From Onthophagus taurus (taxonomy: Eukaryota; Arthropoda; Insecta; Coleoptera; Scarabaeidae), in NCBI RefSeq assembly GCF_036711975.1, contig NC_091966.1, positions 39,129,501 through 39,193,500 on the forward strand: DNA of 64,000 nucleotides. The letters are read 5' to 3'. Under the pieces are notes generated by a model, which did not search any database, had not been told where the DNA came from, and saw nothing but the letters and a program-made list of their open reading frames with translations. A program made the translations under genes and the position numbers. Positions 10,868 to 22,092 of the stretch are shown here, in pieces (position 1 is the first letter of the stretch; every line of letters starts with the position of its first letter).

Positions 10868-12390
10868 TTAACACAACTTTTCAACTCTAACATACAAAGA
10901 ATTTTTCGGTCTCATTACCACCGAGCCTTTATTAAAAGCCAAATTTTTCGTTTTACTAGTATCCAAAACAAACCTAAATCTCCTTATTAAAGTTATCAAG
11001 GTGACTTTTAATATCATTTTAGAAAATTGTATCGCCGGGCACAATCTCGGTCCTTCCCCGAAAGGCAAAAAAGCATAATGATGTCTGTTTATACAGTTTT
11101 CTTCGGCAAATCGTTCCGGGATAAATTGATCTGGATTTTCGTAAATTTCCGGGTCCTTATGAATCCCCAAAATTGAAATTAACACTCCGGTTCCTGCACT
11201 TAAAGTCTCTTCATTTTTATCACCGGGAAGTTGATAATCTTTCATTGAATTTCTTATGATTGTTGGAATGATTGGGTATAATCTTAATGTTTCTAAAAAT
11301 ATTGAAATTAAAATAATTAAATTAAACTAAAAAAGAACAAACCGTTTAAAACTTGATTTAAATAATCCATTTGGTTAATAAGATCACAATTTAATTCATT
11401 TTGAGCGACTTTTTCTTGGATTTCTTCTCTTAATTTGTCTTGAACGTGAAGATTTCTTGATAGTTCAAAGATAAGAAAGTTTAAAGTGTTTGAAATTGTT
11501 TCATTGGTAAAAGTTATGAGTAAAAGACACTGGGAGACGATTTCATCAATTTTTAAATCTTTATTTTCTTCTAAAATGACTTGGAGGATGTCGTTCTTTT
11601 TGATTTGATTCGTTTCGCGAAAATCAATCGTTTCGTCTAACGATTTTTTAAAGTATTTTACAGTTTTCTTTGGGAATGTATCAAGTTTGAATAAATATGG
11701 AAATAAAAACGAAAATATATAAAATTTTGAATTATACAAAGACTTTTTGTGGAGTGCTAAAACATTCTTTTCAAACACACGATTTTTTTCGATGAAATTG
11801 TTTAAATCGATACCAAAATATAAGTTTGCTATTAAATCTAAACTAAAATTCTTGTTAATTTCTTGAATTTCAATCGTTTTTTGGTCGTTTTTATCTAAAT
11901 ATTTCGTGAAATTCGTTAATACTTTTTCAACGTTTGGAAGATATTTTTTAATGTTATCCCTCAATAAAATCTTGGTTGTTTTAACCCTTAAAATTTTCCA
12001 TTTTTCGCCGTTTAAATTAAATAAATTATCATTAATTTTATTCGATTTAACATTAAATCCTCTCGAACTAAACTTATCGAAATCTTTCCCCAAAATCGCC
12101 TCAACATAATTTAAATCAACAGGAACGTAATATGGTTTAAAAAACATAAAAATTCCACCGTGTTTGTGCCCCCTCAATTTAAATTTGTTATAATACTCTT
12201 GAAAATATTCGAAGCGGGGTTTCTTTGGTTTAAAAATTTTCTTTAAATCACCAAAAGGGATCGTTGGATTTAAAATGGGCACATTTTTTAAAGAAAAATA
12301 ATAAAATCGGTAAGTATAAAAGATGTAAATAATTAGAAAGTAGAAAAAATAAATAAAGTATTTATCGTAGGTTTCATGTTCTTCGTTCAT
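10868..12390 (-). CDS. Divergent cytochrome P450 (clan 3, CYP6-like)
   Basis: Two coding exons (11343-12390, 10868-11292) give 490 residues, normal P450 length, without internal stops. A 5' UTR intron is visible: acceptor TTTTTTTTCAG directly before the ATG and donor CAG|GTAAAT near 12444. Residues 1-32 hold a hydrophobic membrane anchor, so the protein is microsomal. The ExxR helix reads ETLRLYP, there is PERF, and the haem loop is PFGEGPRLCPA. Oddities: the haem motif ends C-P-A where most have C-x-G, and the I-helix reads TFTNETIS instead of AGxETS, losing the Gly. Catalysis could be altered. Its sequence is quite unlike the 20.4 and 28.0 kb P450s, so it is not part of their recent duplication. 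Confidence 0.9.
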
Positions 12391-12712
12391 ACTGAAAAAA
12401 AAAAAGATTTTGGAGAATTTAAAAAAATACAAATATAAATTTACCTGATGTTATTAGAACGATAAACGAATTATAACTATTATAAAATTTATTTTATAAT
12501 AAAACTGATAAAATTTATGAATATTATCAGGTTTTAGAGAAATCGATAAGATAACCATTGTTTTAATTTTGCTTAAATTATTAAAAATTTTATCATTCCA
12601 TAAAAAAATTAACCTCAAATTTAGTTTTTTTATAATTTGAGGAATTTAAAAAAAATTATGAGATGATTTAGTATTATATTGTACTTCTGCTAACATTGAA
12701 ATGTAAAATTAC
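12391..12712. other. P450 5' leader and spacer
   Basis: Contains the 5' UTR intron (about 12392-12444) of the minus-strand P450 and AT-rich upstream sequence. No other feature seen. Confidence 0.5.
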
Positions 12713-12900
12713 ATGAATCGAGCACTAGAGGTTGTAAAATCTTTTCTAGACAAACAACAAGCAGTTCTTTTCACTAAAAAAAGAAAAATACATCGTCCAA
12801 TCATTGAATATCATGCTAGCCCTGTGAGGTATGTGGAGAGCTTCAAGTACTTGCGATTTCATATCAACGGGAAACTAACTTGGAAACAGAAGTCAATATA
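12713..12900 (+). pseudogene. LINE reverse-transcriptase C-terminal fragment
   Basis: About 62 codons reading AVLFTKKRKIHRPIIEYHAS, then VESFKYLRFHINGKLTWK, the post-catalytic part of Jockey/R1-like LINE reverse transcriptases (K-T-E-x-x-x-F followed by KYLG..lD..LTW). No flanking RT domain is left, so it is a truncated relic. Confidence 0.7.
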
Positions 12901-13192
12901 AGATAGATAAGATAGACCCAGAGACTCCGGATTTTGACATATGGTCTCGGGGCTTCGGTTTATTAGATATTTTCTCCGGGTCACTCCGGGTATAAGAGCT
13001 ATTTCACAAAAAATAAAAAGGCCTAAAATAATTCTTACGCCAGGAAAAATCCTCCATTTAAATAACTCGAGGAAACGGGATTTACCAAAGCTAGAAAAGG
13101 TAGTAATTATTTTTTCTAGGAAAATTATAGAAAATGTAAACAGTTTCTACCATAAACTAAATAAATACAACATTTTTAATAGACATTCACTT
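12901..13192. other. Unassigned spacer with a weak open frame
   Basis: An open frame of 90 codons (12941-13213, plus) has no family resemblance I recognise and runs into the hairpin repeat. Probably non-coding or transposon debris. Confidence 0.3.
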
Positions 13193-14034
13193 ACAAGGAG
13201 ACATCGCAGTTGACTCTTCACCAATTTTGATGAATTTTTTTATGGTGAATCTATATTGAATATAAGTAAGTTCCCCCAGAGCTTTTGATCGAATGGCCCT
13301 TCTAAAGGGAGTTATTAATTTTTTAAAGTTACGATTTTTGAGAGTTGTTGTTATAAGCTATAAAGCGAAGCCATTTTACATATTTGTCCGTAGTGCAGTG
13401 AATGAATGCCGCGCTCCTGCGCAGGAAGCCCAGGATCGGGATTCGGAGTTTCAATTTTTTTTTTGTTTTACAATTAATTATTTATTGTAATACTCCTAAT
13501 CTATTGTTTTATTTATATCAATATATACGTAATTATATTTATATATAATTGTAATTTTTTAATTACTTTATTATTATCACTATTTGGAATTTTTTAAAAC
13601 GTGTTATGAGGTTTTATTAAAAGGAATTATTAAAAGATTCCAAATAGTGATAATAATAAAGTAATTAAAAAATTACAATTATATATAAATATAATTACGT
13701 ATATATTGATATAAATAAAACAATAGATTAGGAGTATTACAATAAATAATTAATTGTAAAACAAAAAAAAAATTGAAACTCCGAATCCCGATCCTGGGCT
13801 TCCTGCGCAGGAGCGCGGCATTCATTCACTGCACTACGGACACATATGTAAAATGGCTTCGCTTTATAGCTTATAACAACAACTCTCAAAAATCGTAACT
13901 TTAAAAAATTAATAACTCCCTTTAGAAGGGCCATTCGATCAAAAGGTCTGGGGGAACTTACTTATATTCAATATAGATTCACCATAAAAAAATTCGTCAA
14001 AATTGGTGAAGAGTCAACTGCGATGTCTCCTTGT
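13193..14034. repeat. 842 bp near-perfect hairpin: two 398 bp inverted arms
   Basis: Left arm 13193-13590 begins ACAAGGAGACATCGCAGT and right arm 13637-14034 ends with its reverse complement. The arms are equal in length (398 bp), differ by only a few substitutions, and are separated by a 46 bp spacer. A 65-codon open frame starting MALLKGVINFLK therefore appears once on each strand. A foldback element or a recent inverted duplication is likely. A transcript through it would form a long double-stranded RNA. Confidence 0.92.
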
Positions 14035-14149
14035 TAGTAATCGAAACGGTACTAGGAGATTTAGGGGAATCACCTAATCTCTTTGTGCCAAGTGTTGAAC
14101 TACTTCATAAAAAACTTAAATAACTAAAGACACGTATTTCGTAATGTTA
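14035..14149. other. Left flank of the satellite array; inverted partner near 15590
   Basis: The segment near 14107-14145 (CATAAAAAACTTAAATAACT and beyond) is mirrored near 15590-15630 (TCTTTAGTTTTTGAGTTTTT), so the tandem array in between is bracketed by an inverted repeat. Confidence 0.55.
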
Positions 14150-15560
14150 CTTATAATAAGAGAAAATTTAGTAGTCCTATCTTTTCTCCATCGCCTTTCA
14201 TTCTTGAGTTATGATCGATTTTAACACCAAAAGTACCCAATTTTGACATTTCGATGATTTTCTCTTTTTATCATTAAAAAATCATTATAACTAAACCAAA
14301 TCTCTTTATGAGTAATATCCTTTTAGTTCATAATAAACAATTTATTTCAAATAAACTTTTCTCCATCACCTTTAATTTTTGAGTTATGATCTATTTTAAT
14401 ACCAAAAGTACTCAATTTTGACATTTTGGTGATTTTTTCTTTATCACTAGAAAATCATTATAACTAAACCAAATCTGTTTATGGATGATGTCTTTTTAGT
14501 TCATAATAAACAATTTATTTCAAAAAAACTTATCGCCATCTCAATTAATTTTTGAGTAATGATCGATTTTGATAACAAAAGTACTCAATTTTAACATTAT
14601 GGGGATTTTCTCTTTATCACTAGAAAATCATTACATCTAAACAAAATCTGTTTATCAATAATATCTTTTTAGTTCATAATAAACAATTTATTCCTAAAAA
14701 ACCTTTCTCCATCACCTTTCATCCTTGAGTTATGATCAATTTTAATATCAAAAGTACTCAATTTTGATATTTCGATGATTTTCTCTTTTTATCATTAAAA
14801 AATCATTATAACTAAACCAAATCTGTTTATGAGTAATGTCCTTTTAGTCCATAATAAACAATTTATTTCTAATAAACTTTTCTCCATCACCTTTAATTTT
14901 TGAGTTATGATCTATTTTAATACCAAAAGTACTCAATTTTAACATTTTGATGATTTTTTCTATATTATTAGAAAATCATTATACCTAAACTAAATTTGTT
15001 TATGGATGATGTTTTTTTAGTTCATAATAAACAATTTATTCCTAAAAAACTTTTCTCCATCACCTTTCATCCTTGAGTTATGATCAATTTTAATACCAAA
15101 AGTACTCAATTTTGATATTTCGATGATTTTCTCTTTTTATCATTAAAAAATCATTATAACTAAACCAAATCTGTTTATGAGTAATGTCCTTTTAGTTCAT
15201 AATAAACAATTTATTTCAAATAAACTTTTCTCCATCACCTTTAATTTTTGAGTTACGATCGATTTTGATAACAAAAGTACTCAATTTTAACATTATGGGG
15301 ATTTTCTCTTTATCACTAGAAAATCATTACATCTAAACAAAATCTGTTTGTCAATAATATCTTTTTAGTTCATAATAAACATTTTATTCCTAAAAAACTT
15401 TTCGTTATCACCTTTCATTCTTGAGTTATGATCGCTTTTAAAATCAAAAGTACTTAATTTTGACATTTTGGGGATTTTCTCTTTATCACTAGAAAATTAT
15501 TATGCCTAAACTAAATTTGTTTATGGATGATGTCTTTTTAGTTCATAATAAAGCATCAAC
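14150..15560. repeat. Satellite array, ~174 bp unit, 8 copies, mixed unit types
   Basis: The landmark TTTTAGTTCATAATAAAC starts at 14321, 14494, 14667, 14842, 15015, 15190, 15363 and 15537, so the period is 173-175 bp. Each unit also has CTCCATCACCTTT, TTGAGTTATGATC and ACTCAATTTTGACATTT. The word just before the landmark sorts units into three types (GAGTAATGTC, GGATGATGTC, CAATAATATC), in the order A-B-C-A-B-A-C-B. No coding. Confidence 0.93.
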
Positions 15561-15995
15561 AAGTTCATAATAAGCATTATCAAGATACGCGTCTTTAGTT
15601 TTTGAGTTTTTTATGAAAACGACAATGTTTTTTAAAAAATAGTAAGAGCAAAAAAAGTTTTAGAATTAAATTCCACATGAAATGAAGTAGTAATGTATTA
15701 AGGTTAAAAAAATCTGCCAAAATTTAGGGAACCATCAACCCTTTGAAATGCCTCAATTGGTCTCAACTTGATTTTTCTAGCTTAATGTATTACGAAGATA
15801 GTCAATGTTTTAAAAATTTAAGACCCAACTTTGAAAGCCTATAACTCCTCAGGGGTACAACTTGGTATAGAGATAAGTTGCGTTAAATCATCTTAATTTA
15901 TTGTCCTATACATGTCCCTGCTCTGTGTCGGTTCTTATGTGAATCACCCTGTATATCATATAAGTTATTTAGTTATCTACTATTTTTTGATTCGC
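15561..15995. other. Spacer with the end of a MITE-like sequence
   Basis: It contains CCTATAACTCCTCAGGGGTA and, at about 15940, GTGAATCACCCTGTATATCA, a word common at ends of insect Tc1/mariner-type MITEs. No full element could be bounded. Confidence 0.4.
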
Positions 15996-17074
15996 CATGA
16001 ATGAGAGTAATAAAAGAGACAATTCGAGTGCAAGTACTTTATCATCGGAATCCATTCATAAAAATAAAAAAGCTATGTACGCAACAAATTTTCAAGATTC
16101 TTATAGATTAGATTCTTAAATAGATCAGTTTACAGCTATATGTAATATAAAGTTTACCGTTCAACATGATGTCGAAAAATCTTTAAAATCTCATTTACAT
16201 AGTTAAGGACCGCAAACATGTTGTCCGAAAATACATTACTTACAGCGTTTTTACCAAAAAAAAGATTGCGACGAAGAAAACCATGTGACCATAATAGAAG
16301 TGACTCAAATTTATCACGCCCTAAATCATCATCATAGTTATTTGAGCACCGATTGCGGCATTAAACTAAATTCTTATGTTTATCGCGATCCTGATTTGGC
16401 AAAGAAGGTTCATTGCGGTCGAACAAAAGCGGTAGCGATTATTGAAAATTGTCGAGGACCTAAAAGTGTCAACAGAGTGTTGGAAGAAATGGGCGCTGGT
16501 ACAAACACATCTCTGCCATTCTCAATTTTGTGTGATGCTTCAAATAAGGGTAACCAAAAACTTTTAGACTTTGTTGAAAATAATGATGAATATTCTTTAT
16601 CAGTTAGTAATTCTATACTGAAATCATTAGAAATGGTTTCATTAAAAACATCTGACATAACTGCGTACAGTGCAGATAATGCGTCTGTGAACTATGGTTA
16701 CTATAGGTTGACCTATTGAACTATGGTTGACTCAGGTTGACTATTCATAACTCTGTTTACCATAAATTGAGCATTGAAAACAATGGAATTATAAAAGCTA
16801 ACTGTAACTGCCATGTTATTCATAATGCTGGTAGAAATGCTTGTAAAGTACTATCCTTTGATGTCGAAAATTTATGCAGAATTCTCAAATAGTGCTAAAA
16901 AATCAGAATCCCTAAAAGAGTGTTACGACAAGATGGCTTTCCCTATATGCTGCTCTTGAACGTTTAAGTTTTTTTTACTACTGGCCAAAATCGTATCTTG
17001 GCGATCTTAGAGTATTAGTATTTAGAGTTAGGCGAAGAAAACTGCCATAAAAACAAATGGAGTTTTTTTAAAAG
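15996..17074 (+). pseudogene. Decayed hAT-superfamily transposase
   Basis: Plus-strand fragments in several frames. An opening frame from 15996 starts MNESNKRDNSSAS and is soon stopped. The longest open piece (16285-16719) has YLSTDCGIKLN and SLPFSILCDASNKGNQK, and ends DITAYSADNASVNYG. Past a small disruption it continues NGIIKANCNCHVIHNAGRNA and, later, a piece like RWLSLYAALERLS. These match hAT transposases / zinc-finger BED proteins, including the block around the second catalytic Asp. Multiple stops and frameshifts make it non-functional, and no terminal repeats were assigned. Confidence 0.75.
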
Positions 17075-17078
17075 TTAA

Positions 17079-17770
17079 CCATAGGATGCATAAACCGGGC
17101 ATCTCAGGCTCGGCGAGATTTTAGTTACTCATAATTTTCTTAAAATAATTTCAATCGGCTTGAGCATTTAGATATTACTCTAAACACGTCTTTATTCAAT
17201 ACACACTTGATTCAAAAACATTCAAGTGTAATTAGCAATCGAAAAAAAAATCGTTTCCATTAGCACCCCATATTTGCATAAACCGGGCCTCCGAAGCCCG
17301 TGTACTACTAGTTACTATAGAACAAGTTTCAACTTGTTCATTATAGGTTGAGGGTTATTATTTGTCAAACACCGCTGCGAGGAATTGTGCGTGTCTGTGC
17401 AAGTTAAAACGTGCATTACTGTTGGATGTATAAAAGTAGGTGCAGCTGTTTTTCATTCAGTTGGAATAGAAGTTGGATTGAGTGAACTTGTGAGATACAT
17501 ATGATAATGGCGTCAAAAAGGAATGTGAAAAGCGTGAGATTTGGTGACACCAGTTATGAAGAAATATTGGTGCAGTGGGCAGCGCAATCTGATGATCTGC
17601 CTTCTGAAGAAAGTGATGTGTCAGAAGCAGAAAATGATGACACAGAAGATAGAAATTTCGAATTGTAAGCCTTCAACGAGCGGTTACATTGCTCCAAGTG
17701 GTCTGGTATGGAGTTTGGACCCTCCAGCAAAAAATAAAATACAACCATACAACATTATTCGGCGAGCGGC
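17079..17770 (+). pseudogene. 5' part of a piggyBac-like element, fused to a LINE
   Basis: TTAA (17075-17078), the target site of piggyBac, is followed by CCATAGGATGCATAAACCGG. A related GCATAAACCGGGCC word recurs near 17279 as a sub-terminal repeat. From 17507 a 53-codon acidic frame reads MASKRNVKSVRFGDTSYEE and ends in an acidic run. In another frame follow PSTSGYIAPSGLVWSLDPP and IQPYNIIRR, typical of the region preceding the piggyBac catalytic core. The catalytic domain and right end are absent, and LINE sequence starts at about 17770. Confidence 0.6.
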
Positions 17771-17771
17771 A

Positions 17772-18335
17772 AGGATAGCGGCATACCTAAATGACATAAT
17801 ATGGCGAAATAAACATATTAGAAAACAGAAACCTTTATTAACATATGCAGCAGAGACTGGACCAGAAACATCCCAAACAAAAAGAATGCTAGAAACATTG
17901 ATGGACAGAGAAATAAGTGAGAACATCAGACAGGGTAGGTAACATCAATGATTGGGTATTGGACAGAAAGAAGAAATGGAATGAGCACATCGACCGAATA
18001 ACAGAAGAATGAATTAAGAATAACACGGTGCAAATCACCATCAGGAAGCATTGGAAGACCTAGAAAAATATGGAGCGACAACCTTCCAAACGATTAGGGG
18101 GAGAAAAGTGAAGAAAAACAGGCAGTAGTGCCTAAATACAGAAGGAAGAAGTATTTTATGTTTGTAAATGTCGTAACACACGTAAGAAATAAAAGCCACA
18201 GGACGGAAAGTTTTAAGAAGCCGAAGAAAGAAGAAAGTATACAATACAACAAAAGTCAGTGGAAACTCTGTAGCTAAAGCATGGTTGGAATTGCAAGCTC
18301 CAAAACCCAACCGAATGTCAATCATCAATCAATCA
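17772..18335 (+). pseudogene. LINE 3' fragment (reverse-transcriptase tail)
   Basis: Broken frames read AYLNDIIWRNKHIRKQKPLL, then ETSQTKRMLETL and later NDWVLDRKKKWNEHIDR, the C-terminal region seen in many insect LINEs just before the 3' UTR. Stops and frameshifts are present. From 17937 the sequence is shared with 25375 onward and marks the left edge of the segmental duplication. Confidence 0.7.
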
Positions 18336-19749
18336 AATAAAAAATTTTAAAAATAAAAGTAATTAATACAAATTAATTTAATAAATTTACATAAAACCTA
18401 ATCACATCATTAATTAATAATAATTAACAAAAAGAAATGTTTTAATTTATTATTATTATAACAACAAAACTTAACCTCACTTTTTCTTAATTGTTACCAA
18501 TTCTTTCAGAATCCGTTAATTAATCACAATGAAATCGTAATGCTCAAAACGATGAGTGTAATGATGACTTTACTTCCCAATTTCTATAATTTTAAACGTT
18601 TTTACATACCTTTTATTAAAATAACTTATATATTCCATTTTCTGTTTAGAATTCAAACCAAAACTATAAATTCGAAATAAAAAATTGTAGACTTTACATG
18701 ATTCTTGTTGACTCGCAATATTTATCGCAATCAAATTCTATTTATAGAACTGAGAACAAAGTTTTTCTAAATAATTATAATTCAGTACGGGTAAGGTCGC
18801 GCATTTAAAGTTGCATAAAGTTGTAATTATTGTGTATACAAGGACAAAATATTTAAGAGGTGATTTATATAAAAAGTTTAATTCACATTTCCGTTTTATA
18901 AGTATTTTGTGAAATTTAAGATTAATTAAATTTTTTTTTAATTGTTTAGTTTATTTTGGTAATTTAAATCTGACATAACCTCACATATCGAAGATTCAAT
19001 TCGAGCTGAAGAAGTAAGATATCATATTTATACCTAATAAGAAATAGAATTAAAAGAATCTCTACGACTGGAGAATGATATGAACGGAAATTCGAACTCT
19101 AAAACGCGACCAATGAAAGAAACTAACTAATAACCTCACTTTTAAAAAATTGGTTCTAAACATAACATCTAAAAAACACATTAATAGTTTAATTAACATA
19201 TAATATAATTAACAAATAGAAAAATTGTGTCCTAAATGGAATTTCAAATAAATACACTCCTTACAAATCGGAGTCACTGAAAGAAATTGAGTCTTTCTTG
19301 AATTGAATGATAATTGGAGGTAAATCAATGAATAATTTTTTATCAGTTCTTAGTAGTGGCAATCACTATTTTGTCACATATCTATGATGTAGAAGGAAAA
19401 AGTGTTTTTTTTAATGAAACATTTCTTTTTCTCAGAGCTGGATTGGACATATTTTTTATAATAACTCATTAAAAACACGACCAGGATAGTTTAATGGTTT
19501 TATATTAGGACTTCTATGGAAGAACATGAAGATCTGACTTCTTTCTTCTTTTATTCAATGCAAAAAACCTAATTTTATACTTGGGTTCCATTTTCATACA
19601 TCTACAATTCATAAAAAAAGACAAGAGGTTATTCTCCACATTGTAAGTATTGCATGTACATCATTACAAATGTATTGATACCTACTTCTAGTTTTTCTTG
19701 ATATTTTTTGATGATGCATGAACAGCGGAAACTTATATGACAAGTATTT

Positions 19750-19809
19750 CTTCTTCTTCTTCTTCTTCACAATGATAAGGCTTGGCAATGGGATTTGGAT
19801 ACTTGTCCC
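19750..19809 (-). mobile_element. Short LINE/SINE 3'-end insertion with 11 bp target duplication
   Basis: Present in duplication unit 1 only. GACAAGTATTT flanks both sides (19739-19749 and 19810-19820), while unit 2 has one GACAAATATTT at about 27350. Reading the minus strand, the insert ends CCTTATCATTGTGAAGAAG and a GAA-repeat tail, a typical truncated LINE 3' end. It therefore inserted after the duplication. Confidence 0.8.
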
Positions 19810-20418
19810 GACAAGTATTTCTAATCAATTTGTCAAATTTGAAAGACATTGCTACCACCTATATATTGGAAAAATATTTTAAAACTTTATTGCTAATACT
19901 AATTGTTAATATAATGAGGATAATTGTATTGCTGCACTAAATTGCATCGAAATCTGTATGTTTTGGCGCATACCTATCTAAAAATGGTTAAAAACCTAAA
20001 AAATATTGTGTTAAAGAGGTTGCATACCACACCAAAAATTAAAAATGATTCAAAAAGTAATGAATTTTAAATATTGACAACAACTTTTTGTATAAAAACA
20101 TCTTACTCATAAACAAGATATTAAAACAATATTTAACATTTTAGTTTCGCCTAAATATACCACCAATTAGAGGAACATGATCTTCCCACTCCTATCTAAA
20201 TCCTTGAGTAAAACACTTCACCAAATATCGGTTTGTTTCAATGTCATTCATCTTATTAGCTTTCTGCTATGTAGATTATGAAAGAAATAATAAAAAATAA
20301 ATACAATCTAATAACCTTATTTAGTGTCTTGGTTTATTATAATTAATTAAAGGGTACGTTTAATATTTTATTTCTTAATATAATTAGAACAATATGTTAT
20401 TTTTAGCTACAAAAAAAA

Positions 20419-21977
20419 ATGATTATTATCACAATTATCTTATCATTATCATTCGTACTGTTTTGGTACGTGATAAAGCGGTTTTACAAAACAAAACATA
20501 ATTATTGGAATTTGAAAGGAATTCCTTATTTAACCCCCTCATTTCCATTTGGAAACTTTCAAAACCCTCTAAAATTAAAAAAATCAACTTATCTTCACCT
20601 TCAAGACATTTACAATCAATTAAAACTAAAAGGCGCTAAAATTGGGGGAATGTACGTCGGAACAATGCCGTCGTTACTTCTAATTGATCCAAATATCATT
20701 AAAAAAGTGTGCGTTCAAGATTTCCAATATTTTATGGACCGCGGCGTTCATTGTGACGAAATTAGCGAACCTTTATCGGCGCATTTATTCGCATTATCCG
20801 GGCAAAAATGGAAAAATTTAAGAGTCAAATTAACCCCCACTTTTACAACGGGAAAAATGAAGATAATGTTCGATATTTTAATAGAATGCGCTAAAGTTAT
20901 GGTACAAAAAATGAACGATGAAACAAAAATTAATCGCGATTTGGATATAAAGGAAATCGTGGCTTGTTACACAACCGATGTTATCGCTTCAGCCGCTTTC
21001 GGAATTAAATCGAATAGTTTCGAGGAAAACTCCCAATTCCGTTTTTATGGAAGGAAATTATTAGTGAACACCCCCGCGAGGCTTTTTCGAGTATTTTTCT
21101 TAGATTTTTATCCCAATTTTGCAAAGAAACTGGGTTTAACCGTTTTTGAAAGAGACATAAACGATTTTTTTATGAAAAGTGTTAAGGATATGATTGAATA
21201 CAGAGAATCCACCAATTTTAGACGAAACGATTTCTTTCAAATCTTATTAGACTTAAAAAATAGTAAAGATAAAGATCAAAATTTAAGCGTAAATGAATTA
21301 GCCGCACAGGCTTTCGTCTTTTTCACCGCTGGATTTGAAACCAGCTCAACTACAATGCAATTTGCACTTTACGAGCTTTCTAAACATCCGGAAATCCAAC
21401 AAAAAGCTCGCGAAGAAGTTTTAAATGTTTTACAAAAATCTAACGGGGAGATTAATTATGAGATTTTAGCCGAAATGAAGTACTTAACACAAATTATTGA
21501 GGGTACATTTTTATTAAAATTAAAATGCTTAATTTTCATTTAAACATTTTTTTGTTTATAGAAACTCTACGTAAATATCCACCACTTCCTTTTCTAAACA
21601 GGAAATGTGTAAAAGAATATTTCGTTCCTGAATGTAATGTAACTATAGATGAAGGTACAAGAATTATGATTCCGCTTTTCGGACTTCATTACGATGAGGA
21701 ATATTTCCCCAATGCGAATGAGTTTAATCCGGAACGTTTCAACGAAATAAATAAACCTAAAATACCTCCGTTTGCTTATTTACCATTTGGGGATGGCCCG
21801 CGAGTTTGTATTGGGCTTAGATTTGGAATGATGCAATCGAAACTTGGGTTGGCGTTAATTTTGAAAAATTTTCGCTTTATGCTGAGTGAAAAAACGATTG
21901 AACCTGTTGGGTTTCATAAGAATAACTTTTTGGTATCGCCTGAACATACTATTTATTTAAATGTTACGAAATTATAA
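20419..21977 (+). CDS. Cytochrome P450, CYP6-like, copy 1
   Basis: Microsomal haem monooxygenase of insect clan 3, a group known for xenobiotic and plant-compound oxidation; the substrate is unknown. Exons 20419-21502 and 21562-21977 give 499 residues. Visible parts: N-terminal membrane anchor (residues 1-18) followed by a basic KRFYKTKH segment and a proline-rich hinge; WKNLRVKLTPTFT C-helix; I-helix AGFETSS; ETLRKYP carrying the ExxR, which spans the intron; NPERF; haem loop FGDGPRVCIG with the ligand Cys. All canonical residues are intact. The phase-1 intron before ETLR is at the same place as in the P450 at 10868-12390. Copy 2 at 27995 differs at 21 residues by my count (about 96% identity). 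Confidence 0.95.
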
Positions 21978-22092
21978 GCATAAATACAATTTTTTACAAC
22001 AAATTGATTTTATTGTTATTTAAGTGTACCCTCGTTTGATTTATCTATTAAATCGATTTGTTCTGTTCATCCTGCTTGAGTTAATTTTTTAT

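Larger units (their letters stand above)
17937..22092 (+). repeat. Segmental duplication, unit 1 (contains a CYP6-like gene)
   Basis: About 4.16 kb alignable end to end with 25375-29719 in the same orientation. It includes the LINE tail, about 2 kb of upstream non-coding sequence and the whole P450 gene, and homology stops within TTAATTTTTTAT after the gene. Copies differ by substitutions and indels, mostly non-coding. Confidence 0.93.

Noticed and set aside
13293-13934. Identical 65-codon open frames on both strands (MALLKGVINFLK...)
   Set aside because: They are mirror images caused by the hairpin arms. There is no family likeness, and composition is typical of non-coding repeat.
14150-15560. 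Regularly spaced repeats considered as a CRISPR-like array
   Set aside because: The whole 174 bp unit is repeated with no unique spacers, and the window is clearly a eukaryotic nuclear sequence.
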